A stretch of DNA of 64,000 bases from Mammaliicoccus lentus (GCF_002902755.1 NZ_PPRS01000037.1:55864-119863); one strand, 5' to 3'; positions 8,660-19,369 are shown, counted from the first letter of the stretch. Numbers and translations are program-made. Notes: a model not told the origin generated them from the letters alone.

Positions 8660-10960
8660 CTATTCATCTTGATAAATATCGACCAAAACTTGTCTAGGTT
8701 TACTACCTGATTGTGGCCCTATTACGCCATTTCCTTCTAAATCATCCATTAATCTAGATGCCCTATTGTAACCTATTCTAAATCGTCTTTGTAATAAACT
8801 AGCACTTGCTTTTTGTTCTTCAACAACAAATAAATAAGCTTCTTTATACAATTCATCTTCGCTTTCCATTTCCCCTGATTCACTAGGTTCGTCCGGTTCC
8901 ATCTCTTTAACGTAGTTAGCTGTTTGCTCACCAATTACATGTTGAACAACATTTTCAACTTCTCCATCCGAGAGGAAAGCACCTTGAATTCTTGTCGGTT
9001 TAGAAGAATCTCTTGATAAGAATAGCATATCACCTTTACCAAGTAATTTTTCAGCACCACCACCATCTAAAATCGTTCTAGAATCTGTCGCTGAACTTAC
9101 AGCAAATGCAATTCTAGATGGTATATTCGCCTTAATACTACCTGTTATTACATCAACAGAAGGTCTTTGTGTTGCAATAATTAAATGTATGCCTGCTGCC
9201 CTAGCAAGTTGTGCTAATCTCATGATTGATGACTCAACATCTTTACCTGCCACCATCATTAAGTCAGCTAATTCATCTACAATCACTACTATATAAGGTA
9301 GTTGTGCTTGTTTCTCTTCTAACTCCATGTTACTTCTTTCAATGTACTCGTTATAACCCTCTATATTTCTTGCTCCAACATGTTGGAATAAGTCATATCG
9401 TTTTTCCATTTCAGATACTACTTTTTGCAGAGCTTGGTTTGCCTTTTGAGGGTTGGTTACTACTGGCGTTAATAAATGAGGAGCACCATTATATACATTT
9501 AACTCAACCATCTTCGGATCAATTAGCATAAGTTTAACTTCATGTGGTTTAGCATTCATAAGAATACTCGTTATAATTCCGTTAATGCATACCGATTTAC
9601 CACTACCTGTAGCACCTGCCACAAGTAAATGTGGAAGTTTATTAAGTTCAGCTGTAATAGGTTCACCAGAAATATCCCTACCCAATGCTACTTCTAATTT
9701 ATTAGTTGTGGACTTCATCTCATTTAATACTTCTTTCAATGTAACCATAGAAATATGTTCATTTGGCACTTCTATTCCCACTGCTGATTTACCTGGAATA
9801 GGTGCTTCAATTCTAATATCTTTAGCTGCAAGATTAAGGGCAATATCATTGCTCAAGTTCACAATTTTATTTACTTTAACTCCTTGAGCAGGCTGCACTT
9901 CATATTGGGTAACAGCTGGACCAATTCTTATTTGTGTAACTTTAGCATCGACATTAAAGTTTCTTAATGTCGCTTCAAGTAATTTCCCTTTCTCTTGAAC
10001 AGTTTTCTTAGACACTGTTTGAGATTTAGGTGGATCATTTAAAATACTAAGCGGAGGTAATTTATAATTTAAATTCTCTGTTTCGTCTATAGTAGATTCA
10101 TTTGTTTCCTCAGCTGGTTCTTCTTGTTTAATTTCTGATTTAGGAACTGATTTTTTCTTAAGTTGCTGTTTTTCAGTTGATTCAAAAATTGGAATATCAT
10201 CATAGGATGTTTCTTGATTTTTTGTTTCTTCTTTTGTTGTTTCTGGTGGATTATCCATTTTAATTTCTTTCATATCTGAAACATCTTTGATTTTTTCTTG
10301 TTTACGTTTTTCTTTTTCTTGTTTTTTAATTTGAGATTTTTCTTCTCTTTTACGTTCTAAGTTAACCATTTTTGATTTTGTTTTACTTTGTACATTTTCA
10401 AATAATGATTTTGTTATATCTCTATGTTTTTTGTTAAATATAAGAATCATACTTGATACTAAAATTAACAATGTAATTAAACCATAACCAAATACTGAAA
10501 CGAGTTTACTTACCACATTAAATACGTGATAACCTATGAAACCACCACCATTAAAGTACATGGCATTACTTTCTAAAGCTGAGTATGTTTCACTTAATGA
10601 CGTTTTAAATGAATCAAATGACTTATCTTTGAAATATAAAATCATTTGGAATAACAACAATAGTCCAATTTGAAATATGAATAAGCCAGTTAAACGTCTT
10701 GTAAACTTCACTTTATCATTTAATGTAACCAATAGTGAAACAATCACGATTAATATATATGTAAAATATTTGGAATAGCCGAATAAAAAGTGGAAGAAAC
10801 TATCAACCATCAACCCGATAAAACCTAATTGAAAAGCGCCTAACACTATTAAAAACAGCACGAGTACTTCTATGACATACTTTAGCGTGTTATCTTTTTG
10901 CTTCTTTTTACCTCGCGTTGTTTTTCTTTTACGCGTTGTTGGCTTTTTCTTTTGTACCAT
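8660..10960 (-). CDS. ftsK: DNA translocase FtsK/SpoIIIE
   Basis: 766-aa septal DNA pump that clears chromosome arms from the closing septum. A Lys/Arg-rich start (residues 1-25) is followed by four to five membrane segments to about residue 175, a charged Glu/Lys-rich linker to about 300, the RecA-like motor with Walker [11 protein letters not shown] and Walker [14 protein letters not shown], and a C-terminal gamma winged helix ([18 protein letters not shown]) that reads polar DNA motifs such as SRS/KOPS. Its position between rnjB and ymfC is that of the SpoIIIE-type paralogue. It starts with ATG behind a GGAGG site and after the rnjB terminator. Confidence 0.97.
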   Translation of the reverse strand: MVQKKKPTTRKRKTTRGKKKQKDNTLKYVIEVLVLFLIVLGAFQLGFIGLMVDSFFHFLFGYSKYFTYILIVIVSLLVTLNDKVKFTRRLTGLFIFQIGLLLLFQMILYFKDKSFDSFKTSLSETYSALESNAMYFNGGGFIGYHVFNVVSKLVSVFGYGLITLLILVSSMILIFNKKHRDITKSLFENVQSKTKSKMVNLERKREEKSQIKKQEKEKRKQEKIKDVSDMKEIKMDNPPETTKEETKNQETSYDDIPIFESTEKQQLKKKSVPKSEIKQEEPAEETNESTIDETENLNYKLPPLSILNDPPKSQTVSKKTVQEKGKLLEATLRNFNVDAKVTQIRIGPAVTQYEVQPAQGVKVNKIVNLSNDIALNLAAKDIRIEAPIPGKSAVGIEVPNEHISMVTLKEVLNEMKSTTNKLEVALGRDISGEPITAELNKLPHLLVAGATGSGKSVCINGIITSILMNAKPHEVKLMLIDPKMVELNVYNGAPHLLTPVVTNPQKANQALQKVVSEMEKRYDLFQHVGARNIEGYNEYIERSNMELEEKQAQLPYIVVIVDELADLMMVAGKDVESSIMRLAQLARAAGIHLIIATQRPSVDVITGSIKANIPSRIAFAVSSATDSRTILDGGGAEKLLGKGDMLFLSRDSSKPTRIQGAFLSDGEVENVVQHVIGEQTANYVKEMEPDEPSESGEMESEDELYKEAYLFVVEEQKASASLLQRRFRIGYNRASRLMDDLEGNGVIGPQSGSKPRQVLVDIYQDE

Positions 10961-10992
10961 TATACGAATAGCCTCCTTATCAATAATGCAAA

Positions 10993-11018
10993 AAATAAGC
11001 CCAATATTGGGCTTATTT
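10993..11018 (-). terminator. rnjB terminator
   Basis: A perfect 13+13 palindrome (AAATAAGCCCAAT / ATTGGGCTTATTT) followed on the minus strand by TTTTTT lies between rnjB and ftsK. Confidence 0.85.
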
Positions 11019-11043
11019 GACTGTAAAATTCTTCAACAAAATA

Positions 11044-12717
11044 TTAGATTTCAGAAATAATTGGAATAATCATCGGACGACGTTTCGTTTGTTCGTATAA
11101 ATATTTGCCAAGTTTATCTCGCATATTTTGTTTCATTTCTGACCATTCAATTTTCTTTTGTTGTAAGCCTTCTTCTACAATTTCACGTACTTTATCTGAA
11201 GCCTCATTTAATAATTCTTCACTTTCTCTAACATAAACAAAACCTCTTGATTGGATTTCAGGTCCACCAACAATTTTTCTGTTTTTAGGGTCTAATGTTA
11301 CAACAGCAATGAAAATACCATCTTCGGCTAATAAATGTCTGTCGCGTAAGACGATGTTACCTACATCACCTACACCAATACCATCAATTAATACGTTTCC
11401 AGCTGTTACTTTTTCATTAGCAATCATTTGCTTGCCATCAAAATTAACAACATCGCCTTTTTCTAGTAAGAAAATCTTCTCAGGATCCACACCAGTTTCA
11501 GCTGCTAATTTAGCGTGAGCAATTTGCATTTTAAATTCACCTTGAACTGGGACGAAATATTCTGGTTTCATCAAGTTCAGCATTAACTTTAATTCTTCCA
11601 TGCAACCATGGCTTGATGCATGTGTCTTTTTGTTATTTGGCATAATGTTAGCGCCAGCTTTAACAAGTTCATTCATAGTTTGACCTATAATAACTTCCAT
11701 ATTAGCTGAAGCAGTTGTAGAGATATACACATTATCGCCTTCAAGTATGTTTAAAATAGGGTGTCTTTGTAAAGCCATTTGTCCTAATGCTTCGATTGGT
11801 TCACCTTGCATACCTGTTGCAATAATTATCATTTCATTTTTAGGATATTTACTTACATCATGAACTGGTACTAATAAGTTTTCTGGGATATTGAAATATC
11901 CTAATTTACGTGCAACATTAAAAGAACTTTCTAAAGAACGTCCTAAGAATGAAACTTTACGATTTAATTTGCTTGCTGCATTTAATACTTGTTGAATACG
12001 TATAAAGTTTGATGCATAACAAGACACAACAATTCTACCATTAGCTTTAGCAAATTCATCTACCATATGACTTTCGATTACATTTTCAGGAACATTATAA
12101 CCGGGTTTTTCAGCTTCAGTTGAATCACTAATTAAAGCGAAAACACCGTTTTGACCAATTTCAGTCATTTTAGCGATATCAGGAGCGTAAGCACCTTGTA
12201 AACTTTGGTCGAATTTAAATTCACCTGTATAAACGATTGCACCATAAGAAGTATGTATACATACTCCTAGACTATCTGGAATAGAGTGCGTCGTATTAAA
12301 GAATGTAACGTTTACGTTTTTAAATCTCATGACTGAATCTCTATTTACTGTATAATAGCGTACTTTTTTGTTAATTCTTCTTGCTTTCATATGGTCTTTA
12401 ACTAAAGCTATAGTCAATCTTGACCCATATACTGGCGCATCTAATTTTTCTAGGATATAGCTTACCGCACCAATTGAATCTTCATGGCCATGTGATAAGA
12501 AGATACCTTTTAATTTGTCTTTATTCTCTAATACATATTGTATATCGGGAATTACGACATCTACACCTAACATTTCATCTTCTGGAAACATTAAGCCAGC
12601 GTCTAACATAAACATTTCTTCGTCTACTTCAACGATATACATATTTTTTGCTATTTCTCCAACACCACCAAGTGGTATGATACGAATTTTATCATTTTTC
12701 TTTTTTATTAAACTCAA
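11044..12717 (-). CDS. rnjB: Ribonuclease J2
   Basis: 557-aa metallo-beta-lactamase/beta-CASP ribonuclease, partner of RNase J1 in 5'-to-3' decay and rRNA maturation. The metal motif that reads HxHxDH in J1 is HGHEDS here, with Ser in place of the last His, the mark of the weakly active J2 subunit. The beta-CASP motifs are intact ([22 protein letters not shown], and [13 protein letters not shown] in the C-terminal part), and the C-terminal J domain is full length. The start codon is TTG with AGGAGG 7 nt upstream. It has its own promoter and terminator. J1 (rnjA) is not in this window. Confidence 0.95.
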   Translation of the reverse strand: MSLIKKKNDKIRIIPLGGVGEIAKNMYIVEVDEEMFMLDAGLMFPEDEMLGVDVVIPDIQYVLENKDKLKGIFLSHGHEDSIGAVSYILEKLDAPVYGSRLTIALVKDHMKARRINKKVRYYTVNRDSVMRFKNVNVTFFNTTHSIPDSLGVCIHTSYGAIVYTGEFKFDQSLQGAYAPDIAKMTEIGQNGVFALISDSTEAEKPGYNVPENVIESHMVDEFAKANGRIVVSCYASNFIRIQQVLNAASKLNRKVSFLGRSLESSFNVARKLGYFNIPENLLVPVHDVSKYPKNEMIIIATGMQGEPIEALGQMALQRHPILNILEGDNVYISTTASANMEVIIGQTMNELVKAGANIMPNNKKTHASSHGCMEELKLMLNLMKPEYFVPVQGEFKMQIAHAKLAAETGVDPEKIFLLEKGDVVNFDGKQMIANEKVTAGNVLIDGIGVGDVGNIVLRDRHLLAEDGIFIAVVTLDPKNRKIVGGPEIQSRGFVYVRESEELLNEASDKVREIVEEGLQQKKIEWSEMKQNMRDKLGKYLYEQTKRRPMIIPIISEI

Positions 12718-12762
12718 AATTGTTCCTCCTAAATGTAGTCCCGTCCATAATATATTTCTTTA

Positions 12763-12792
12763 ATCATACCATTTATATTATCGTTTATACAA
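12763..12792 (-). promoter_or_regulatory. rnjB promoter
   Basis: The minus strand has TTGTAT (12787-12792), an 18-bp spacer and TATGAT (12763-12768) with a TG extension before the -10. It lies about 45 bp upstream of the rnjB start. Confidence 0.6.
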
Positions 12793-12873
12793 GCACCTAT
12801 AATCGAGTTATAGATAAATAAAATATTGATTAAACGAATTCACAAACGATTGAGGAATCAATTTATAAATATG

Positions 12874-14091
12874 TTATTTCTCAGTTAAAATAAATTCTGA
12901 ATAAGGTGACGCTAATAATGATTTAGTTGCCTCTTTTATATCTTCTATTTCAATCATATTAATGTTCTCTTCAAACTTTTCATTTGTTATCAATTCATTG
13001 TGGAACATTAACGATCTAGCATTTCTAGTCATTTTATTTTGATTGGATTCTGAAGCCATTAAAAAGCTCGTAATAATATGACTTTTAGCATCTTCTAATT
13101 CTTCTTGTGTAATGCTATCATCTAGCAGTTTTTTCAAAACATCTGTTATCAAATCGCTTGAAGCTTTCACATTTTCTTTATCTGTACCTGCATAAATCGT
13201 CAATATACCATTATCATGATAACTTTGGAAATCTGAGTAAACATTGTAACAGAGCCCATGCTCTTCTCTTAACACTTGGAACAACTTCGAACTCATTGTT
13301 TCTCCTAAAATAGTATTAAGAATGTTTGTCGCATAATAATACTTATTATTATAACTAGGGGCTTCATAACATCTCATGAAATGTGTTTGCTCTAACTCAT
13401 TTTTATAGTATGTTTTCTTCTTTTCATAAAATTGAGTGTTTCTTTTTCCGTCTTTTATTTCTATTTGCTTATCATCTTTCAATGTATCAATTACAAGTTG
13501 TTTTAATTCTTCACTGAACGCTCCTGCAATAGATACAATTAATCGGTTACTTTGATAATATTTCTTATGAAAATCTTCTAAAATAGATTTGTTTATAGAC
13601 TTAACACTATCAGGTTCACCTAAAATCATTCTTCCTAAAGATTGATTCTCAAAAACTTCTGATTCTAACGTGTCCATTAACCATTCTTCAGGAGTATCTT
13701 CTACCATTTTAATTTCTTCTAAAATAACTTTTTTCTCGCGCTCAATTTCCTCTTCAATAAATAAAGGATTTTTAACCATATCTAATAAAAGGTCTGTCGC
13801 TTTCCGTTCAAAACGTTTTAACGTTTTACAAAAATAACAGGTATATATTTTCGTAGTATAAGCGTTATTATATCCACCAATTTTATCAAATTCAGTCGAT
13901 AGTTGTTGTCTTGTGTAATGTTTACTTCCCTTAAATAGCATATGTTCTACAAAGTGTGCGATACCTTCGGGATAATCTCCTTCATCTGCAGTCCCTGTCT
14001 TTATATATGCCCCAATACTCACAGTTTCACTGTTCGGTACCTCTTCAAAAATAATAACTGTTCCGTTATCTAAAGTTATTTGTTCTGTCAT
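12874..14091 (-). CDS. M16 family zinc peptidase (YmxG/MlpA-like)
   Basis: 405 aa. The zinc-binding motif HFVEH sits at about residues 45-49 and the third-ligand region is KKVILEEIKMVED, so this M16 protein should be catalytic. The C-terminal half has the family groove motif ETMSSKLFQVLREEHGLCYN. It sits directly downstream of pnp, as ymxG (mlpA) does in Bacillus, where the product has been proposed to affect extracellular enzyme yield. The target here is unknown. A hairpin separates it from pnp by 20 bp, so it may be expressed by read-through. It is the third M16-family gene in the window (with ymfH and ymfF). Confidence 0.92.
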   Translation of the reverse strand: MTEQITLDNGTVIIFEEVPNSETVSIGAYIKTGTADEGDYPEGIAHFVEHMLFKGSKHYTRQQLSTEFDKIGGYNNAYTTKIYTCYFCKTLKRFERKATDLLLDMVKNPLFIEEEIEREKKVILEEIKMVEDTPEEWLMDTLESEVFENQSLGRMILGEPDSVKSINKSILEDFHKKYYQSNRLIVSIAGAFSEELKQLVIDTLKDDKQIEIKDGKRNTQFYEKKKTYYKNELEQTHFMRCYEAPSYNNKYYYATNILNTILGETMSSKLFQVLREEHGLCYNVYSDFQSYHDNGILTIYAGTDKENVKASSDLITDVLKKLLDDSITQEELEDAKSHIITSFLMASESNQNKMTRNARSLMFHNELITNEKFEENINMIEIEDIKEATKSLLASPYSEFILTEK

Positions 14092-14114
14092 TTTTTCACC
14101 TCATAACAAAAACA

Positions 14115-14132
14115 GGGACAACGCATTGTCCC
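14115..14132 (-). terminator. Hairpin between pnp and the M16 gene
   Basis: The stem GGGACAA / TTGTCCC with a 4-nt loop is followed by TGTTTTTGTT on the minus strand: a short intrinsic terminator or attenuator just past pnp. Confidence 0.65.
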
Positions 14133-14151
14133 CATTCAATTACTTTGTATT

Positions 14152-16266
14152 TTATTTTTGCTCTTTATCTTCGTTCAATAATACTTTACGTGAAGCATTG
14201 ACACGTCCTTGGCGGTCGATTTCAGTTACTTTTACTAAGAACTGATCTCCAATTTTAGCTACATCTTCAACTTTATTCACTCGATCATTTGAAAATTGAG
14301 AGATATGAACAAGCGCGTCTTTACCAGGGAATATTTCAACAAATGCGCCGAATTTTTCAATTCTCTTAACAGTTGCCATGTATATTGCGCCAACTTCTGC
14401 TTCTCTAGTAATATCTTCGATAATCTTGCGTGCTCTATCGATCATTTCTTGATCTTTAGAACCTATAAATACCGTTCCATCTTGCTCGATATCTAATTTA
14501 ACACCCGTTTCATCGATGATTTCATTAATTTTCTTACCACCAGGTCCAATAACATCTCTTATTTTATCTGGTTTAATATGCATTATTTCAATCTTAGGTG
14601 CATACTCGCTTAAATCTTCACGAGGTTGACCTAATGTTTCTAACATATGATTTAAGATGTGTAATCTACCAATTCTAGCTTGTTCTAAAGCTTCTTTTAA
14701 GATTTGTTCACTTAATCCATCAATTTTAATGTCCATTTGTATCGCTGTAATACCTTTTTCAGTTCCAGCAACTTTAAAGTCCATATCGCCTAAAGCATCT
14801 TCCATACCTTGTATGTCAGAAAGAATAGTATAGTTATCATCTTTAGTGATTAATCCCATCGCTATACCAGCAACTGGCGCTTTAATTGGTACACCAGCAT
14901 CCATAAGTGCAAGTGTAGAACCACAAATTGATGCTTGTGATGATGAACCATTAGATTCTAATACTTCAGATACAACTCTAATTGTATATGGGAATTCTTT
15001 TTCATCAGGAATCACTTGTAATAAAGCACGTTCACCTAGTGCACCATGACCAATTTCACGACGACCTGGCGCTCTTACTGGACCAGTTTCACCTACAGAG
15101 AAATTAGGGAAATTATAATGATGCATGTAACGTTTTTGATCTTCAGTACCTAATCCATCTATGATTTGATGTTCACCTAATGCACCTAATGTTGCTACAG
15201 AGAATGCTTGAGTTTGGCCACGTGTAAATAAACCTGAACCATGTGCTCTAGGTAATAAGCCAACTTCAGATGCTAACGGTCTAATCTCTTCAGGTTTACG
15301 TCCGTCTGGTCTTACTTTATCTTCAGTGATTAAACGACGTACTTCGTCTTTCACTAATGTATCAAGTATTTTACTAACATCTTTAAGAACTTCTTCGTTA
15401 TCAGGCTCTTCTTCGTTAGTAAAGTGTACCAATACTTCATCTTTAACAGCAGTTATATTGATATCACGTTGTTGTTTTTCTTCTGTTCTAATTGCGCCGT
15501 TTAAATCTAATGCCTCGGCTTTTTGGATTACAGCTTCTTCAAGAGATTGCTCAACTTCAACAGGTTCAAATGGAGATTTCTCAGGTTGAATTTCATCAAT
15601 TATAGCTTCTTGGAATTCTACTAATCTTTGAATTTCTTTATGACCAAATAAAATGCCTTCTAACATCGTTTCTTCAGATACTTCTTTCGCACCAGCTTCT
15701 ACCATGTTAATAGCATCTTTATGACCTGCTACTTGTAAATCTAATAATGAAACTTCTTTAGCTTCTACGTCAGGGTTAATGACATATTCACCATCTACTA
15801 AACCAACATTAACACCTGCAATTGGTCTTTCAAATGGTATATCTGAAACAGATAATGCCATTGACGATCCGATCATTGCCGCCATTTCAGGTGAACAATT
15901 TGGGTCAACACTCATCACGATAGAAATAACTTGAACGTCATGTCTATAACCTTTTGGAAATAGTGGTCTAATTGGTCTATCAATTAAACGACTCGTTAAA
16001 GTTGCATCTTCCCCTGGTCTTCCTTCACGTTTGTTAAAACCGCCTGGTATTTTCCCAGCTGCATACATTTTTTCTTCATAATTCACCATTAATGGGAAGA
16101 AATCTACGTTTCTAGGCTCTCTAGAAGCTGTAGCAGTTGATAATACAACCGTATCCCCATATCTTACTAACACTGCACCGTTAGCTTGTTTCGCTAACTG
16201 ACCTGTTTCTATTATTAATGGACTTCCTGCCCATTCTGTCTTAAAGACTTTTTTCTCTTGAGACAT
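14152..16266 (-). CDS. pnp: Polynucleotide phosphorylase
   Basis: 704-aa 3'-to-5' phosphorolytic exoribonuclease, a main mRNA-decay enzyme. Two RNase PH-like halves are joined by an alpha-helical domain. The first holds [22 protein letters not shown]; the second holds the active-site stretch [23 protein letters not shown] domain ([16 protein letters not shown], about 560-610) and an S1 domain (about 620-690, [21 protein letters not shown]) follow. ATG start with GAGAGGAG. It lies after rpsO, as in most bacteria, separated by a terminator hairpin and a possible promoter. Confidence 0.98.
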   Translation of the reverse strand: MSQEKKVFKTEWAGSPLIIETGQLAKQANGAVLVRYGDTVVLSTATASREPRNVDFFPLMVNYEEKMYAAGKIPGGFNKREGRPGEDATLTSRLIDRPIRPLFPKGYRHDVQVISIVMSVDPNCSPEMAAMIGSSMALSVSDIPFERPIAGVNVGLVDGEYVINPDVEAKEVSLLDLQVAGHKDAINMVEAGAKEVSEETMLEGILFGHKEIQRLVEFQEAIIDEIQPEKSPFEPVEVEQSLEEAVIQKAEALDLNGAIRTEEKQQRDINITAVKDEVLVHFTNEEEPDNEEVLKDVSKILDTLVKDEVRRLITEDKVRPDGRKPEEIRPLASEVGLLPRAHGSGLFTRGQTQAFSVATLGALGEHQIIDGLGTEDQKRYMHHYNFPNFSVGETGPVRAPGRREIGHGALGERALLQVIPDEKEFPYTIRVVSEVLESNGSSSQASICGSTLALMDAGVPIKAPVAGIAMGLITKDDNYTILSDIQGMEDALGDMDFKVAGTEKGITAIQMDIKIDGLSEQILKEALEQARIGRLHILNHMLETLGQPREDLSEYAPKIEIMHIKPDKIRDVIGPGGKKINEIIDETGVKLDIEQDGTVFIGSKDQEMIDRARKIIEDITREAEVGAIYMATVKRIEKFGAFVEIFPGKDALVHISQFSNDRVNKVEDVAKIGDQFLVKVTEIDRQGRVNASRKVLLNEDKEQK

Positions 16267-16296
16267 TTATGAATCTCCTCTCATTACAATTAATCA

Positions 16297-16310
16297 ATTA
16301 TATCATACCA
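16297..16310 (-). promoter_or_regulatory. possible pnp promoter
   Basis: The minus strand reads TGGTATGATATAAT, giving an extended -10 (TGGTATGAT) and an overlapping TATAAT about 35 bp before the pnp ATG. No convincing -35 is present. Confidence 0.4.
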
Positions 16311-16345
16311 TTAATATGTACTCATTTTATAATTTTTTATAAAAA

Positions 16346-16378
16346 AATCGAAAGAAATCTGATCGATTCCCTTCGATT
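16346..16378 (-). terminator. rpsO terminator/attenuator
   Basis: A 14-bp stem with two mismatches (AATCGAAAGAAATC against GATTCCCTTCGATT) is followed by seven T on the minus strand, 10 bp after the rpsO stop. Such rpsO-pnp hairpins are usually leaky and also serve as processing sites. Confidence 0.75.
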
Positions 16379-16388
16379 GGTGTTGCGA

Positions 16389-16658
16389 TTAGCGACGTAA
16401 TCCAAGTGATTTAATTAGATCACGGTAACGTTGAACGTCATTATCACGTAAGTATGTTAATAAGTGTTTACGACGACCAACCATTTTTAATAATCCACGA
16501 CGTGAATGGTGATCCTTCGTGTGAGTACGTAAATGTTCGTTTAAAGCAGTGATTTCTGCTGTTAAAACTGCGATTTGTACTTCTGGAGAACCAGTATCAG
16601 TTTCATGTACGCGGTATTGTTCGATTAGTTCGTTTTTTCTTTCTTGTGAAATTGCCAT
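16389..16658 (-). CDS. rpsO: 30S ribosomal protein S15
   Basis: 89-aa primary 16S rRNA-binding protein of the platform. The start was set at 16658 ([15 protein letters not shown]), the universal S15 N-terminus, preceded by GGAGGG; a longer in-frame reading from 16727 would translate the leader. The conserved [18 protein letters not shown] block binds the three-way junction of helices 20-22. It has its own promoter inside the ribF 3' end and an 80-nt leader that may be autoregulated. Confidence 0.98.
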   Translation of the reverse strand: MAISQERKNELIEQYRVHETDTGSPEVQIAVLTAEITALNEHLRTHTKDHHSRRGLLKMVGRRKHLLTYLRDNDVQRYRDLIKSLGLRR

Positions 16659-16738
16659 TGTCAATTTCCCTCCTATTTTTGTATTCACCTTATACCTGAG
16701 CGAATCGTCGGAGTGTCGATCAGCCAAGGAATAGGCAC
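16659..16738 (-). promoter_or_regulatory. rpsO 5' leader, possible S15 autoregulatory RNA
   Basis: The leader between the predicted transcription start (near 16738) and the rpsO ATG is GC-richer than its surroundings and contains several short complementary segments (for example GTGCCTATTCC near the 5' end). S15 represses its own translation through structured leaders in Bacillus/Geobacillus and other bacteria. I infer the same here, but I have not matched it to a known leader class. Confidence 0.45.
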
Positions 16739-16745
16739 TTTAACT

Positions 16746-16774
16746 ATTATACATAAACCACTATTGTTTATCAA
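16746..16774 (-). promoter_or_regulatory. rpsO promoter
   Basis: The minus strand has TTGATA (16769-16774), a 17-bp spacer and TATAAT (16746-16751), a near-consensus housekeeping promoter that overlaps the last codons of ribF. Confidence 0.8.
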
Positions 16775-17717
16775 GTTCAAGTAATGATTTTGCTTTTTCT
16801 TTATCTTTAGATATTTGTTCTACAAGTGCATCAATGCCGTTAAATTTTTGTTCTGGTCTAATGAAATGATGCCAAAATACTTCCACTCTCTCCCCGTAAA
16901 TACTTTCTTCAAAATCGAAAATATTTACTTCGATGCTAACTTGTGAAACAGATGGGTCATGAAAAGTTGGTTTAACCCCTACATTACAGACACCTTCATA
17001 TACTTTGTTTCTAGACTTAATGAGTAATGTAACGGCATATACACCATTTCTTGGTAATACATATTCGTCACTTGGTTCGACATTAGCGGTTGGAAAGCCT
17101 ATTGTTCTACCTCTTTTTTCTCCCTGAACAACCATGCCTTTTATAACATATGGACGACCTAAAGCTAAAGTACACGCTTCTACTTCACCTAATTCAAGTG
17201 AAGTTCTAATATTTGTAGTTGATATTTTAATATCTTCTTCTAAAGTTTGTTTAGAAACGACGTGTACACTAAAAGGATAATCATTCTCTTGTAAAGAAGC
17301 CATATTGCCTTTTCCGTATTTACCAAAGCTAAAATCATATCCCGCAATGACAGCTTTAACATGATTACGAATAAAATATTGTTCTACAAATTCATCTGCA
17401 GAAACATCTGCAAAGCTAGAAGAAAAGTTTACGACAAAACAATAATCCACTCCGAGCTTTTCTATTGCTTCGACTTTATCCGTTATCGGTGTTAAATATG
17501 TAGTTCTTTTCTTTTCTGGATTAAGTACTACAGAAGGATGAGGGTCAAAAGTCATAACAGCCTTTTTCAAATCGTTATGTTCTGCTACTTCAAGCATTTT
17601 TTTCAATACTTTTTGGTGGCCAATATGTATACCATCAAAAAAACCTATTGCTAATGCAATATTCTCATTTACAAATTGTGATGAATTAATTGGGTGTGAA
17701 ATTTCTATAACTTCCAT
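16761..17717 (-). CDS. ribF: Bifunctional riboflavin kinase / FAD synthetase
   Basis: 318 aa. Phosphorylates riboflavin to FMN and adenylylates FMN to FAD. The N-terminal FAD-synthetase domain has the nucleotidyltransferase motif GFFDGIHIGHQKVL and ISTTNIRTSLELGEV; the C-terminal flavokinase has GRTIGFPTANVEP and RNGVYAVTLL. It follows truB by 12 bp, so the two are co-transcribed. The arrangement truB-ribF-rpsO is standard in Bacilli. Confidence 0.96.
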   Translation of the reverse strand: MEVIEISHPINSSQFVNENIALAIGFFDGIHIGHQKVLKKMLEVAEHNDLKKAVMTFDPHPSVVLNPEKKRTTYLTPITDKVEAIEKLGVDYCFVVNFSSSFADVSADEFVEQYFIRNHVKAVIAGYDFSFGKYGKGNMASLQENDYPFSVHVVSKQTLEEDIKISTTNIRTSLELGEVEACTLALGRPYVIKGMVVQGEKRGRTIGFPTANVEPSDEYVLPRNGVYAVTLLIKSRNKVYEGVCNVGVKPTFHDPSVSQVSIEVNIFDFEESIYGERVEVFWHHFIRPEQKFNGIDALVEQISKDKEKAKSLLELDKQ

Positions 17718-17729
17718 CAGAATACTCCT

Positions 17730-18638
17730 TTAAAGAAAAACTTTTTTTGGTTTATATAAATCATTATTTTTTTCATAAGGCTCCATAATCGCTATTGCAT
17801 GTTCTTTATACCATAGGACAAATTCACCGTCTATATTAGTATTTAAATCGGTTTTCATAATCTTCTGTCCATTTTGTATCCTTTTAACAAGACCAGAATC
17901 TTCTACGATTATTTTTTGTAAGCCATTCAATCCATATTCTAATGGAAGAAGCACTTCCTGTAACCTATCTTGCTCAACTATTTCACGTAAGTTATCTAAT
18001 GTAATAGACTGATTTAACGAAAATCCACCACTTTTCAATCTAACTAAATGAGACATATGTGCAGGATAACCAAGTAATTCTCCTATCTGAGTTGCTAATG
18101 TTCTTATATATGTCCCTTTTCCACACTCGACTTCTATTTCAAATTTACAAGTTTGGTTGTCATATGAAATGTCTGAAGTTAGCTCAATACTGTTAATGAA
18201 GACTTTACGAACAGGTCTTTCAACTTCAATATTTTGACGAGCGTATTCATATAATTTTTTTCCGTTTACTTTAACAGCTGAATACATCGGCGGAATTTGC
18301 TCAATTTCACCCACTAATTTATTTAAAGTTGAACGTATGTCATCAGTACACCAAATATTTTCAGTTACAGCTTTTTCTTCTACTATTTCTCCAGTTTGAT
18401 CTTCAGTAGTCGTGCTCTTACCAATTGTTACTTCAGCAATATATGTCTTACCACTTTTCATAACATAATCACTGACACGAGTAGCTTTACCTACGCATAT
18501 TGGTAAAACACCACTTACTTCTGGATCTAAAGTGCCAGTATGACCAACTTTTTTAGTTTTTAATATTTTTCGAAGTTTAAACACGACATCGTGACTCGTC
18601 ATGCCTACTTCTTTATGAATTGCTAATATGCCATCCAA
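17730..18638 (-). CDS. truB: tRNA pseudouridine(55) synthase
   Basis: 302 aa. Converts U55 of the T-loop in nearly all tRNAs. The start is taken as TTG at 18638 because GGAGG lies 7 nt before it; the product then begins MDGILAIHKEVG, matching the usual TruB N-terminus, whereas starting at 18653 would overlap the ribosome site. The catalytic Asp lies in VGHTGTLDPEVSGVLP. The PUA-like C-terminus ends KPKKVF as in staphylococci. It normally follows rbfA directly; here a 5.4-kb operon intervenes. Confidence 0.96.
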   Translation of the reverse strand: MDGILAIHKEVGMTSHDVVFKLRKILKTKKVGHTGTLDPEVSGVLPICVGKATRVSDYVMKSGKTYIAEVTIGKSTTTEDQTGEIVEEKAVTENIWCTDDIRSTLNKLVGEIEQIPPMYSAVKVNGKKLYEYARQNIEVERPVRKVFINSIELTSDISYDNQTCKFEIEVECGKGTYIRTLATQIGELLGYPAHMSHLVRLKSGGFSLNQSITLDNLREIVEQDRLQEVLLPLEYGLNGLQKIIVEDSGLVKRIQNGQKIMKTDLNTNIDGEFVLWYKEHAIAIMEPYEKNNDLYKPKKVFL

Positions 18639-18723
18639 ATTTACGACCTCCAAAACATGCTTCTATTCATTACAAGTTTACATTAAAACTCAAGTAAAAA
18701 GAAGAAATAACTAACAATCCATG

Positions 18724-19365
18724 TTAATCGTCATCGTATTCATCATCGTCGTAGTCATCGTCATCTTCATAGTAATATTGTTCTTTATTTTCATTACCCG
18801 CATTATAACTAGGTTGAGGTTGTTCAATATTAAACCATGATACTGAATTAACTTTTCCATTTAACGAATTAACTGAAACGACAGCACCTTCGTTATCATC
18901 AACATGTTGAGTAACAGTATATGTCATAGGCTTAGAGTCTTCATTTTTCTTAATATCTACAAAAGTACCTCCCACTTCATTCATAACTATTTGTTTTGCT
19001 CTTTTTTCAGTTATAAGCGTTTTTTTCTTGTCATCTTTTTTTGGTTTTTCTTTTGTCTTTGGTTTTTCTTTTTTAGTTTGTTTTTTAGGTGTTGTTTGTG
19101 ACGTAACGTTTTTAATCGTTTCTTTTCTTCGATCAATTTCTAAACTGTATTTTTTATCTTTATCTTTGATTTTCACATAAAAAGTTCGATTATCTTTAGA
19201 TTGAGTTAATTTAGTAATATCACCTTTATATCTTTCTGATATTAATGTTTTAGCTAAGTCTTTATCCATCAATTGTTCTGTTGACCTGATGTAAATAATG
19301 GAAATTAAAGCAATTAGAAGAATTGCCATAACCACTATAAGCAAAGGTTTAATCGCTTTTTTCAT
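18724..19365 (-). CDS. Membrane-anchored double PepSY protein with acidic tail
   Basis: 213 aa. An N-terminal transmembrane anchor (about 7-28) is followed by a first PepSY-like domain (about 33-92), a Lys/Thr-rich linker of about 25 residues, a second PepSY-like domain (about 115-180) and a C-terminal tail made almost only of Asp, Glu and Tyr. The bulk should face outside. PepSY domains often inhibit peptidases or sense cell-wall state. YkoI, next to the YkoGH two-component system of Bacillus, is a PepSY protein, so this trio looks like a YkoGHI-type unit. It starts 4 bp after the kinase stop, so co-transcription is clear. The acidic tail could bind cations; that is inference. Confidence 0.85.
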   Translation of the reverse strand: MKKAIKPLLIVVMAILLIALISIIYIRSTEQLMDKDLAKTLISERYKGDITKLTQSKDNRTFYVKIKDKDKKYSLEIDRRKETIKNVTSQTTPKKQTKKEKPKTKEKPKKDDKKKTLITEKRAKQIVMNEVGGTFVDIKKNEDSKPMTYTVTQHVDDNEGAVVSVNSLNGKVNSVSWFNIEQPQPSYNAGNENKEQYYYEDDDDYDDDEYDDD

Positions 19366-19369
19366 TTTT

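Noticed and set aside
16659..16727. N-terminal extension of S15
   Set aside because: S15 begins [11 protein letters not shown] in the family; the extra 23 codons cover the leader and its ribosome site.
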